A stretch of 8,301 nucleotides of DNA from Gammaproteobacteria bacterium. GTDB taxonomy: Bacteria > Gemmatimonadota > Gemmatimonadetes > Longimicrobiales > Gaopeijiaceae. The DNA lies in NCBI GenBank assembly GCA_009843625.1, contig VYDD01000135.1, forward strand, positions 1-8,301, read 5' to 3'. The notes beneath the pieces were generated by a model. That model had not been told where the DNA came from. It ran no database searches and was given only the letters and a program-made list of their open reading frames with translations. This document shows positions 1 through 6,201 of the stretch, in pieces (position 1 is the stretch's first letter; each line of letters starts with the position of its first letter). Made by a program: the position numbers and the translations under genes.

Positions 1-2
1 AC

Positions 3-479
3 GCCCCCGGAATGCGCATGTGCCTGGAGGCGATCTGGGGCTTCAACGTCGAGACCATCAACTGCGTCGGCTACGACCACAACTGGGTGCGCGGCTACAC
101 CTACGCCCAGGATCACCAGCCGCTCCTGCCCAGGGGCACGATTCTCCACATCGTCGGCTACATGGACACCTCCGAGGAGAACCGGAACGTGCCCGACACC
201 CGCAACTGGCAGGGCTCGGGCAACCGGTCGGTGGCGAACATGTTCATCGACCTCGGGATGCGGGTCCAACTCACCGACGAGCAGTTCGTGGAGGAGATGG
301 CGAGGCGGAGGGAGCGGTTGGGCCTCGGGCCTAACGATCACGTGATCGGCTGCCCGCTGTGCATGGTCGTTCCGGAGAACGGGAATCCGCGCTACTACGC
401 AGATGCGGATGCGGCGGCTGCGGATGGCGCGCGATCCGGGTCCACGGGCAATCCGCCGCCGGACTCCCGTAACCGATAG
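3..479 (+). CDS. C-terminal part of a PHM-fold-like (copper type II monooxygenase-like) protein, 5' truncated by the window edge
   Basis: The frame is open to the left edge, so the first Met at 12 is probably internal and the true start lies outside. Visible are 155 residues after that Met. The central part contains LLPRGTILHIVGYMD, then an NVPDTRNWQGSGNRSV segment and an acidic helical stretch (LTDEQFVEEMARRRERLG), ending in an Ala/Asp/Pro-rich tail. This order (PLLP-G-LH, NPD-NW-G-GNRS, LTDEQF) resembles the last domain of large acidobacterial and gemmatimonadotal proteins that carry a peptidylglycine monooxygenase-like fold, often with redoxin or cytochrome c domains. That match is from memory of the family. 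No copper ligands can be assigned from a fragment. The gene sits 16 nt upstream of the next secreted protein on the same strand, so the two are probably co-transcribed. Strand and frame are secure; the domain name is moderate. Confidence 0.7.
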   Translation, partial: APGMRMCLEAIWGFNVETINCVGYDHNWVRGYTYAQDHQPLLPRGTILHIVGYMDTSEENRNVPDTRNWQGSGNRSVANMFIDLGMRVQLTDEQFVEEMARRRERLGLGPNDHVIGCPLCMVVPENGNPRYYADADAAAADGARSGSTGNPPPDSRNR

Positions 480-495
480 CGGCGTGAAGGTGAGC

Positions 496-1635
496 ATGAG
501 TGCCCGCCGGGATCGCGTGACGGGCGGCAGCGGGCTTGGGCTCCGCGCGACCATCCCGATGTTGTCGGCGACATCGGTGAACGTTCGAGCGACGCGTGGC
601 ATCGGGACCGGGCTCCGCGCCGCATCGAGGGTGAGCCGTAGCGTCGCCGCGCTCCGCGCCGTAGTCAGGCTAAGGTGTGGCGTCGCGGTGCTTGTGCTCG
701 TCGCCGCCGCGTGGGCCTCCGACTCCGCTGCGCAGACCTACTCCCACGGGCAGAACGTGGCTCCGGCGTTCGAGGGCTGGGAGAGGAACGAAGACGGCTC
801 GTTCAACTTCCTGTTCGGCTACATGAACCGGAACTGGCTCGAGGAAATCGATGTGCCTGTGGGGGAGGACAACGCGTTCTCGCCCGGCCAGCCCGACCGC
901 GGCCAGCCGACCCACTTCCTCCCCCGCCGCAACCGCTTCGTGTTCAAGGTCCGTGTCCCGTCCGACTGGGGCGACCAGGAACTCGTGTGGACCCTCACCA
1001 GCAACGGGGTCACCGAGCGAGCCTACGCGACCCTGCGCCCCGACTACGTCGTGGACAACACGGTCGTCATGTCCGAGACCGGCGCCCTGGGGGCCGGCTC
1101 CAGCAGCCCGGAGATGCGGGCCAACCAGCCCCCGACCATCGCGCTTGAGGGGCCGGATGTTCGCGAGACGTCGGTGGGACGGCCGGTCACCATCACCGTG
1201 CTCGTCGAAGATGACGGCCTGTTGCGCCCCCGACGCCGCCAGGCGTCCCCACCCCCCGAGACCGCGGAAGACTCAGCGCGTGCCGACTCGGTCTGGAACG
1301 CCCCCCCGACCTTCAGCCGCCGGCAACTCGCGCCTCCCTCCCGCGTCACCGTCCAGAAGGTGAACGGCCTCTTCATGTCGTGGTTCCTCTACCGCGGCGA
1401 GGGCGCCGTCTCGTTCGACCCTCCCCAGGTGAAGGTGTGGGAGGACACCCGCACGGGCGCCAACTCCCCATGGGCCCCGCTGTGGTACCCACCCGACCCA
1501 CCGGAAGACGGCCGGTGGACCGTGGACGTGACCTTCGACCAGCCGGGCACATACCTCCTGCGCGGCCGCGCCGACGACGGCGGGCTATTCGCGGACGTAG
1601 AACTCACGGTGGTGGTGCGGCCGGCGGCGAGCTGA
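496..1635 (+). CDS. Secreted protein of unknown function (GQN-AP-FEGW family), probable beta-sandwich
   Basis: Read from ATG 496, preceded by a GAAGGTGAG ribosome site, it gives 379 aa. A Sec signal segment (hydrophobic residues about 61-76, likely cleavage after DSAA near 79) sits unusually far from this start. GTG 631 or ATG 559 would give a more normal leader but have poorer ribosome sites, so the start is uncertain. The mature part opens with SHGQNVAPAFEGWE, followed by DGSFNFLFGYMNRNW, HFLPRRNRFVFKVRVP and LVWTLTSNG, then an Ig-like stretch (VGRPVTITVLVEDDG) and a closing beta-rich segment (TFDQPGTYLLRGRADDG). A proline/arginine-rich linker lies in the middle. I recall this type as a widespread hypothetical family in Gemmatimonadota and Acidobacteriota, often beside PHM-like or cytochrome c proteins, which fits the upstream neighbour. 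No catalytic motif is visible. A decayed copy lies at 3045-3365. Confidence 0.8.
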   Translation: MSARRDRVTGGSGLGLRATIPMLSATSVNVRATRGIGTGLRAASRVSRSVAALRAVVRLRCGVAVLVLVAAAWASDSAAQTYSHGQNVAPAFEGWERNEDGSFNFLFGYMNRNWLEEIDVPVGEDNAFSPGQPDRGQPTHFLPRRNRFVFKVRVPSDWGDQELVWTLTSNGVTERAYATLRPDYVVDNTVVMSETGALGAGSSSPEMRANQPPTIALEGPDVRETSVGRPVTITVLVEDDGLLRPRRRQASPPPETAEDSARADSVWNAPPTFSRRQLAPPSRVTVQKVNGLFMSWFLYRGEGAVSFDPPQVKVWEDTRTGANSPWAPLWYPPDPPEDGRWTVDVTFDQPGTYLLRGRADDGGLFADVELTVVVRPAAS

Positions 1636-1653
1636 GTTGGTCCACGACCAAGC

Positions 1654-1676
1654 CCGATTGGCTTTTGCAGCCAAAG
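1654..1676 (-). pseudogene. 23-bp remnant of an ABC-2 permease gene
   Basis: These 23 bases match 3864-3886, inside the intact permease gene, with one mismatch (T at 1665 against C at 3875). On the minus strand they read LWLQKPIG, the same residues and frame as the permease motif RLWLQKPIGP. The remnant follows the stop of the secreted-protein gene by 18 nt and is followed at once by the terminator hairpin. It is therefore likely what is left of a lost permease gene in the left copy of the duplicated module. The core also forms a small inverted repeat (TTGGCT/AGCCAA), so an independent hairpin element is an alternative. Confidence 0.5.
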
Positions 1677-1685
1677 CACGAGTGG

Positions 1686-1716
1686 CCCAGGCCCGGGAGT
1701 CTCTCCCGGGCCTGGG
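1686..1716. terminator. Perfect 14-bp GC-rich hairpin between convergent genes, probable terminator
   Basis: CCCAGGCCCGGGAG, a 3-nt loop (TCT), then CTCCCGGGCCTGGG: all 14 pairs match. It lies between the plus-strand gene ending at 1635 and the minus-strand peptide gene ending at 1768, where a bidirectional terminator is expected. No T-tract follows on either strand, so classical intrinsic termination is not assured. The hairpin and its flanks (1675-1729) recur at 6202-6258. Confidence 0.65.
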
Positions 1717-1767
1717 AGCAGCCGCGCCAGGACGAAGTCCGTTGATCTGCCGGCTAGTGGCGAAGAC

Positions 1768-2055
1768 CTATAGCAAGAAGCTGCTTACCAAGTCGACGCC
1801 ACAAGACACCCTGTCGATGCCCCACTTCATCCCGCACCCGGCGCGACTGAAGAACGTGCGGCCCCCGCACTGAGCCATAGCGTCGTCAGCGTTGGCAAGA
1901 CACCGGTCGAATTGCTCGCTGGGTGTACATTCCCGCGGACTGCCGTACATGGTGTAACACTCCGCCAGCAGTGGTCCAGCTCCAAGAGCCAGAGCCGTTG
2001 CGAGCGCGAGACCGAGTCCGGTGGTTCGCACCAGGGGGTTTCTTGCGCGCATCAT
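1768..2055 (-). CDS. Small secreted cysteine-rich peptide, paralog 1 (95 aa, six Cys)
   Basis: The start is supported by CAGGAG 6 nt upstream of ATG; a second ATG follows directly. Residues 1-31 form a Sec signal peptide: Arg-rich n-region, hydrophobic TGLGLALATALALGAG, cleavage motif PLLA near 31. The mature part has Cys at 33, 43, 52, 63, 74 and 85. The last four are spaced C-x10-C-x10-C-x10-C and align with the C-x10-C-x12-C-x10-C of the peptides at 2183-2416 and 6291-6545; FFSR here sits where those have FWD. Cys 33 and 43 belong to an extra N-terminal segment found only in this member. A helical hairpin stapled by two disulfides is a reasonable model, with the extra pair forming a third bond. 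The leader shares 19 of 31 residues with paralog 3. I know no named family; the product is probably exported and oxidised outside the cytoplasm. Confidence 0.8.
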   Translation of the reverse strand: MMRARNPLVRTTGLGLALATALALGAGPLLAECYTMYGSPRECTPSEQFDRCLANADDAMAQCGGRTFFSRAGCGMKWGIDRVSCGVDLVSSFLL

Positions 2056-2182
2056 GTTATTCTCCTGTGGGTTTGAGGTGGATGACTAAATGGAGGCCGT
2101 CGCATCTTTGCTCGGGCCAGATCGATACAGTTGTCCGCGCTGGTCGGAAGCACGACCGGCACGATCAGAAGGAGATCAGTGG

Positions 2183-2416
2183 TCAAAAGACGCAATCCAC
2201 CGCGTCCAGGAACGCTACGAAGGAGCAAGTGACACGGTCCCAGAAGCCCTTCGCCTGCCCGAGGCATTCGCCGTAGTCCTCTACGGCTTCGCCCAGGCAC
2301 CCTGGGAGTACTTCCCCCTGCGCGGCCAGCACCGGTCCGGCGCCCAGCGCCAGTGCGACCATCAGAGCGAGGCTTGCCCCGGTCAAGCGGACAAGTCGTT
2401 TGGTTTTGGCGATCAT
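2183..2416 (-). CDS. Small secreted cysteine peptide, paralog 2 (77 aa, paired C-x10-C)
   Basis: The start has GAGGAG just upstream (GAGGAGAGAGCC-ATG). The signal peptide covers about residues 1-32: basic n-region MIAKTKRLVR, hydrophobic LTGASLALMVALALGAG, then PVLAA. The mature part of about 45 residues has Cys 40, 51, 64 and 75, that is C-x10-C-x12-C-x10-C, with GFWDRV between the inner pair. Cys spaced i,i+11 lie on one face of a helix, so two antiparallel helices joined by two disulfides are likely. It is the closest relative of the peptide at 6291-6545 (leader 29 of 33 identical, aligned mature part 21 of 44) and ends seven residues earlier. It lies 127 nt upstream of paralog 1 on the same strand, so they may share a transcript, but each has its own strong ribosome site. 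The function is not recognised. Confidence 0.8.
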   Translation of the reverse strand: MIAKTKRLVRLTGASLALMVALALGAGPVLAAQGEVLPGCLGEAVEDYGECLGQAKGFWDRVTCSFVAFLDAVDCVF

Positions 2417-2876
2417 GGCTCTCTCCTCGTATGGATTTGACTGTGCGGGCCGTCTTGTCGGCCTGCGTGAGCGGACCAGCCGATTCGCGCGAGTGGGCGG
2501 GATCTCACCGCAGGTGGCATCTCGAGAGCTGTGTCACGGTCGAGTTCGAGGTTGGGTTGTATCGACATGGTGTGCTCGTTGAGGTCGCGGCCAGCGCGGC
2601 TCCTTGTCGCGCTGTTTGCGAGTGAGATCGGAGTCCCTCATCCGCGAATCGGTGCCTGTTCGCGGGTCACTCATCCACGTCTCGTACCGAAGCGCGGACC
2701 CCGGGCGAGTCAATGGCGGGATGTGCCGGTGTCCCTGAATCGGGCCGGTGCCGACGCATCGCAGCGGCGTCGAGACCGGATAGAGGCGTTACCGACCCGA
2801 CCCTGCCAGGGCCGGAAACGTCGGCGAGGGACGGACGCAAGCCCGCGGACACGGAACTGGACGAACAGAGAGGGAA
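2417..2876. promoter_or_regulatory. Divergent intergenic region, left copy, with a conserved 73-bp block at 2659-2731
   Basis: This 460-base gap lies between the peptide gene (minus) and the membrane protein pseudogene (plus). I see no credible gene in it. Bases 2659-2731 match 6597-6669 with 5 differences in 73, and the block includes AGTCAATGGCGGG, which on the minus strand carries a TTGACT hexamer (2708-2713). A second conserved stretch, CCGTCTTGTCGGCCTGCGT, lies at 2450-2468, close upstream of the peptide start. No convincing -10 partner can be named. On the plus-strand side, the TTGACC of the right copy reads CCGACC here, so a possible -35 for the membrane protein gene is lost. Confidence 0.45.
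2469..2658. other. About 190 bp present only in the left copy of the divergent region
   Basis: When the two intergenic regions are aligned, GCCTGCGT is followed directly by TTCGCGGGTCAC in the right copy (6590-6600s), but by 190 extra bases here. Both edges carry GCCTG (2461-2465 and 2654-2658), which fits deletion from the right copy by slippage between short repeats as well as insertion here. I see no terminal inverted repeats, transposase fragment or credible gene in it. Confidence 0.5.
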
Positions 2877-3044
2877 AGGAAGACGTTTTCTCAGCTGCCT
2901 GCGGGGGAATCACTGCGGTCCAGCTTCTGAAGCCTGCGGCCTTCGCCTTCGGGTTCAAGCTGCTGCTGATCGCCGCAGCCGTCCGGCTCGTCTGGACGCT
3001 GCTCCGGAAAAAGCCGGTGGTGCCGAACCTGCGACGAGGAATAG
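2877..3044 (+). pseudogene. Broken copy of the small membrane protein gene (parent at 6829-7035)
   Basis: The ribosome site GAGAGGGAA is intact, but the start codon is AGG (2877-2879) where the parent has ATG. After the fourth codon a 1-base loss shifts the frame. Thirteen codons (39 nt, the first hydrophobic segment) are then missing. The second hydrophobic segment is still readable in another frame as AFAFGFKLLLIAAAV. One extra base lies near the end, before the shared CGACGAGGAATAG. The Cys-Cys pair of the parent is gone. With start loss, frameshift and deletion, this copy is not expected to make the protein. The sequence passes directly at 3045 into a fragment of the secreted-protein gene. 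Confidence 0.85.
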
Positions 3045-3365
3045 GACGGCTCCTCCAACTTCCTGTTCGGCTATATGAACCGGAACTAGCTCGTGTGGAC
3101 CCTCAACAGCCTCGGGATGACCGAGCAGACCTACGCGACGCGGCGGCCGGGACCATCGTCGACAACCCGGTCGTCATATCCGAGACCGGCGCCCTGGGAG
3201 CCGGTTCCAGCAGCCCGGAGATGCGCGCCAACCAGCCGCTGGCGATCAACGTCGAGGGTCTTGATGTTCGCGAGACATCGGTGGGTCGCCGGGTACCATC
3301 ACCGTGCTCGTCGAGGGACGGACGGCCTGTGCGGGTTCCCCTACTGCGGCGAGGGCCACCTTTGC
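3045..3365 (+). pseudogene. Broken, internally deleted copy of the secreted-protein gene (parent at 496-1635)
   Basis: The fragment starts abruptly at GACGGCTC, equal to position 793 of the parent, so it lacks the signal peptide and N-terminus. It carries a nonsense change (NRNW codon TGG to TAG), a 144-base deletion (48 codons) whose parental ends share CTCG (838-841 and 982-985), single-base losses near 3150 and 3295, and a second deletion of about 155 bases (parent about 1222-1376). The best-preserved stretch reads SETGALGAGSSSPEMRANQP, identical to the parent. Similarity ends around 3365, just before the convergent permease stop at 3380. It is clearly non-functional. Confidence 0.9.
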
Positions 3366-3379
3366 GGCATCCAGCATGC

Positions 3380-4123
3380 TCAGGACTGCTCCGCGTGGGG
3401 CAGCCGGCCTTTGTTGACCGTGTACCAGACGCCGAGCGCACCCAAGGCCGTCCAACCGATGCTGTATGCAAGGATTTGTGCAGATGGGATCCAGATGGCA
3501 TCGGATCCGCCGACAAGGAAGTCACGGAATTCTCTAATGGCGGGAATCGGAACGAGTAGTGCTTCGACCAGCCAGTTCCAAGGCCGTCCAAGCAGGTGGG
3601 TCGAGCCTGTTTCACGGGCCAGGGCTCCCGCCGCCACGAAACCGATCGCAACCAGCGTCGATCCTCTCGATATCCAGGACGAGAAGCCAAACACAACGCA
3701 AGCGAAGATGAGCACATATGGAAGGTAGCCGAGCAGCCGACCGATCTCGTCGGGTTGACCCAGCGCCGCGATCCCCAGGCGCGTTGCACCAAGCGCGAGA
3801 AGCGCAAACACCAGCGAGACCAGCAGCCCTTCCAGGAACCTCGACAGATAGAAGTGCACCGGTCCGATTGGCTTCTGCAGCCAAAGTCGTGCCATACCGC
3901 GTCGGAAGTCACCTGACACAATACCGGACGCGAAGACCAGCGGAAGAGCGAGACACAAGATTGCGAATATGTCACCGAGACCTACCGCGAGCAGGCTGGG
4001 CTCACCGCCGATGAGATTGGGCCACTGGATGATTCCGATGGCGAGGACCATCAGTGTGAGAGCTTTGACACGCGACCGAACCAATAGGATGACTCGTCTG
4101 CTCAAGGGCATATACATAATCAT
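3380..4123 (-). CDS. ABC-2 type transporter permease (247 aa)
   Basis: This is the membrane part of an ABC exporter; the ATPase is encoded directly upstream. Six hydrophobic segments lie near residues 20-34, 50-70, 95-117, 128-149, 154-170 and 214-236. The segment SGIVSGDFRRGMARLWLQKPI (65-85) is the cytoplasmic coupling motif typical of ABC-2 permeases (G-x-x-R-x-G-x-x-x-L-x-x-P). The start overlaps the ATPase stop as ATGA, a usual sign of translational coupling. GGAG lies only 2 nt from ATG 4123 but 8 nt from the third codon, ATG 4117, so the protein may begin two residues later. Length is normal for a single ABC-2 permease, which would act as a dimer. The substrate is unknown; peptides, lipids and drugs are all possible for this class. 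A 23-bp remnant of a second copy lies at 1654-1676. Confidence 0.88.
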   Translation of the reverse strand: MIMYMPLSRRVILLVRSRVKALTLMVLAIGIIQWPNLIGGEPSLLAVGLGDIFAILCLALPLVFASGIVSGDFRRGMARLWLQKPIGPVHFYLSRFLEGLLVSLVFALLALGATRLGIAALGQPDEIGRLLGYLPYVLIFACVVFGFSSWISRGSTLVAIGFVAAGALARETGSTHLLGRPWNWLVEALLVPIPAIREFRDFLVGGSDAIWIPSAQILAYSIGWTALGALGVWYTVNKGRLPHAEQS

Positions 4124-4857
4124 TCTCCAGCTCCCGTAAACTCAGCTTCCAGTATCGTGTCGGCGGGAGCGTCGCCAGGGCTGAGGACGGGGCCTGGACG
4201 GATGGTCCCATCTTCAAGAACGAAGGCGCGGTTCGCCAATCGTTCCACTTCCCCCAGTTCGTGGCTGGCCAGCACCACAGTGGCTCCCCGATTCCGCGCG
4301 CCAATGATTTCTGCTCTAAGGGCGTGGCGTGCGGGTGGGTCGAGCCCCGCAAAAGGCTCATCGAGCAATACGACCGTGGGTTCACCGATCAGGGCGTAGG
4401 CCAGAGACAGCCGTCGCTTCATGCCCTTCGAGTACCGTCGGGCGGGGCGCAAGAGGGTGGCGTCGTCAAATCGGGTTCGCGAGATGGCTTTGCGGAACGC
4501 GCCATGCCGGTCATCCGTCGAGATCCCGCTGAGGTCGACGCCGCGCCCGAGCACATCCCGGGCGTTCCACAGTCCCGGAAAGTCAATCGTCTCGGGCTGA
4601 TAGGCGATTCCCTTCCGCTGCCGGTACTCCATGGGCGGCAAACCACCGATGAGGCACTTCCCCGCGTCGACCGGCAAGAACCCGAGCAGGACACGGAACA
4701 ACGTTGTCTTGCCTGCTCCGTTAGGGCCGACGATCGCAGTGATCTCACCTGATCGTGCGACAAAGTCGATCTCCGACAGTACCCGACGACGTCGGGAGAA
4801 TCTACGGTAGGATACGCTCGCCCCGTCAACGACGATATCCGCCTGTGTAGCAGCCAT
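4120..4857 (-). CDS. ABC transporter ATP-binding protein (245 aa)
   Basis: This subunit hydrolyses ATP to drive the adjacent permease. From the ATG at 4857 it shows Walker A GPNGAGKTT (44-52), Q-loop Gln 87, an ABC signature of the YSKGMKRR form (142-149), Walker B VVLLDEP (162-168), D-loop GLD (171-173) and H-loop His 199. All are intact. SKGM in place of LSGGQ is common in ATPases paired with ABC-2 permeases. The frame is open 33 codons further upstream, but that extension overlaps the propeller gene, whereas ATG 4857 lies one base after the propeller stop (TGA-C-ATG) and has GGAGGG about 9 nt ahead. The downstream permease overlaps by 2 codons' edges (ATGA). A three-gene operon made as one unit is therefore very likely. 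Confidence 0.93.
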   Translation of the reverse strand: MAATQADIVVDGASVSYRRFSRRRRVLSEIDFVARSGEITAIVGPNGAGKTTLFRVLLGFLPVDAGKCLIGGLPPMEYRQRKGIAYQPETIDFPGLWNARDVLGRGVDLSGISTDDRHGAFRKAISRTRFDDATLLRPARRYSKGMKRRLSLAYALIGEPTVVLLDEPFAGLDPPARHALRAEIIGARNRGATVVLASHELGEVERLANRAFVLEDGTIRPGPVLSPGDAPADTILEAEFTGAGE

Positions 4858-4858
4858 G

Positions 4859-5971
4859 TCAGTGACCCTCCAGCGCGTAGGTGGTGAGCCGAACGCCTTC
4901 GAGATCGTCCCAGCCCAGCAAGGCCGTCCCCTCATGCACAAAGGCGTATCTCGCACGGGGAACGAGAAGCCTGATCGAGTCTTGTCCGCCAGGTGCGATC
5001 AGTTCATAACTCTCGGGCTGATCGGAAGCCAGGACGCGGTAGATCCATCTGCCGTTGCGGGTCACAAAGACTTCCGCAATGGGATAGAACTGCTCAGGCA
5101 GCGTCCACCGGATGTCTGTCCGAGCGGACAGTGTGGAACGCATCTGTCTGATCAATTCCCTTGGTGTCGCTACCACTGCGAGCCAGTCATGGCAGACGGA
5201 CTCGATTGCCTCTCCATCGAGCCGATAGACGCCGAGGCATGTGTCTTGCGCGCTACCGAACACGAATCCCTCGGGATGCAAGCTCAGGATCGGCGGAGTG
5301 AGAGCGTCGAGCACGACCGGCCCGTCAGACTCGGGAAGGCGCGCAGCCACCGTCCGGTTGAACCCGTCCCCGGCCTCCAGGACCACGCGTGTCTCCGTCC
5401 TTATTCCGTCGCTTCTGCATCTGACGAGCAGCAAAAGGCCGAGCGGCGAGGAAGCGAGGTCGTGGATTTCGGCCAGAAAGCATGCGTCGAGACGAACCAG
5501 ACGGGTGGCCAGCACTGCGCCTTCGGGCGAATACAAGTGTATCTGATTACTTGTCCGCTCCGTCACCACGATCGAATCGCCATGCGCCGCGATCGCAGCC
5601 GGGAGTGCTCCGAATTCACCCGGTCCGCGGCCCCTTCGGCCGAAACTGCCCAACAACGTCCCGGCGGAGTCGAGGCGGTGAACCTGGGCGGCCCGCGCGT
5701 CAAGGACGAACCAGTCTCCATCGTGAAAGACCGCGTCGGTGGCGGAGAGTACATTATCCAGGAGGGGCACGTCCGGAGGCACCTCCAGGGGTCTTCGCTC
5801 CTGGTAGACCTCTACTCGGTCAGCGTTGGCAGCCCCCCGTGCATCCATGGGGCGACGGTCCCGCAATGCCTGTACGACGCTCAGGAGCAGAACGGATGCT
5901 GCTGCTGCGAAGGCGATTCCGACCACCCATCCGGACGATCCGGCTACAGATCTTCCTGCCTTGGGACTCAT
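4859..5971 (-). CDS. Membrane-anchored 6-bladed beta-propeller protein (370 aa)
   Basis: The N-terminus has a short basic stretch and one hydrophobic segment (about residues 13-34), then a long extracytoplasmic domain of repeating beta strands. The diagnostic stretch is LLGSFGRRGRGPGEFGAL (about 106-123), the G-x-x-G-x-G-P-G-E-F blade motif of the '6-bladed beta-propeller' family common in Bacteroidota and Gemmatimonadota. Other blade-like strands are WFVLDARAAQVHRLDSAG, SIVVTERTSNQIHLYSPEG and GVYRLDGEAIESV. Such propellers have no assigned reaction and probably bind a ligand or protein outside the cytoplasm. ATG 5971 is preferred because AAGGAAGG lies 6 nt upstream; the in-frame ATG at 5977 abuts the ribosome site. 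It is the first gene of the operon with the ABC ATPase and permease, so it may bind what the transporter handles. Confidence 0.82.
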   Translation of the reverse strand: MSPKAGRSVAGSSGWVVGIAFAAAASVLLLSVVQALRDRRPMDARGAANADRVEVYQERRPLEVPPDVPLLDNVLSATDAVFHDGDWFVLDARAAQVHRLDSAGTLLGSFGRRGRGPGEFGALPAAIAAHGDSIVVTERTSNQIHLYSPEGAVLATRLVRLDACFLAEIHDLASSPLGLLLLVRCRSDGIRTETRVVLEAGDGFNRTVAARLPESDGPVVLDALTPPILSLHPEGFVFGSAQDTCLGVYRLDGEAIESVCHDWLAVVATPRELIRQMRSTLSARTDIRWTLPEQFYPIAEVFVTRNGRWIYRVLASDQPESYELIAPGGQDSIRLLVPRARYAFVHEGTALLGWDDLEGVRLTTYALEGH

Positions 5972-6201
5972 CAACATCCTTCCTTGTTTTGGTGACTATT
6001 CAAGCTCCTGCCATTCTTTCCCGAGCGATGCCGCAGCCAGCAAGCGCCGCGGGATGCAGGCGGCCATCACGCCGGTTCCGGCACGCCCTCCAGAGTGCCG
6101 CCCGCCACAGGGCTACGCCATGGCTGGGTGGGAACACATGGTGTCAGATGGAAGCATGTGCCCGAGTACGAGTTCGCGGGACAGCATTTCGGCGGCCGAA
6201 G

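Larger units (their letters stand above)
2135..3044. repeat. Duplicated block, left copy (peptide gene, divergent promoter region, membrane protein pseudogene)
   Basis: This block aligns collinearly with 6261-7035. The match begins at CCGCGCTGGTCGG (2135 and 6261), runs through the peptide gene, the intergenic region and the small membrane protein gene, and ends at the shared GCGACGAGGAATAG stop region (3044 and 7035). The left copy has about 190 extra bases in the intergenic part (2469-2658) and a 39-base loss in the membrane protein gene. Confidence 0.85.

Noticed and set aside
2531..3559. A 342-residue open frame on the plus strand
   Set aside because: It runs through intergenic sequence, both pseudogenes and the antisense of the permease. 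It has no ribosome site or domain and is explained by high GC.
4858..4956. A 33-residue N-terminal extension of the ABC ATPase
   Set aside because: It overlaps the propeller coding sequence. The ATG at 4857 right after the propeller stop has its own ribosome site and gives the normal family length.
4856..5995. A 379-residue open frame on the plus strand opposite the propeller
   Set aside because: The propeller frame on the minus strand has the family motif, an anchor segment, a ribosome site and operon coupling; this one has none of these.
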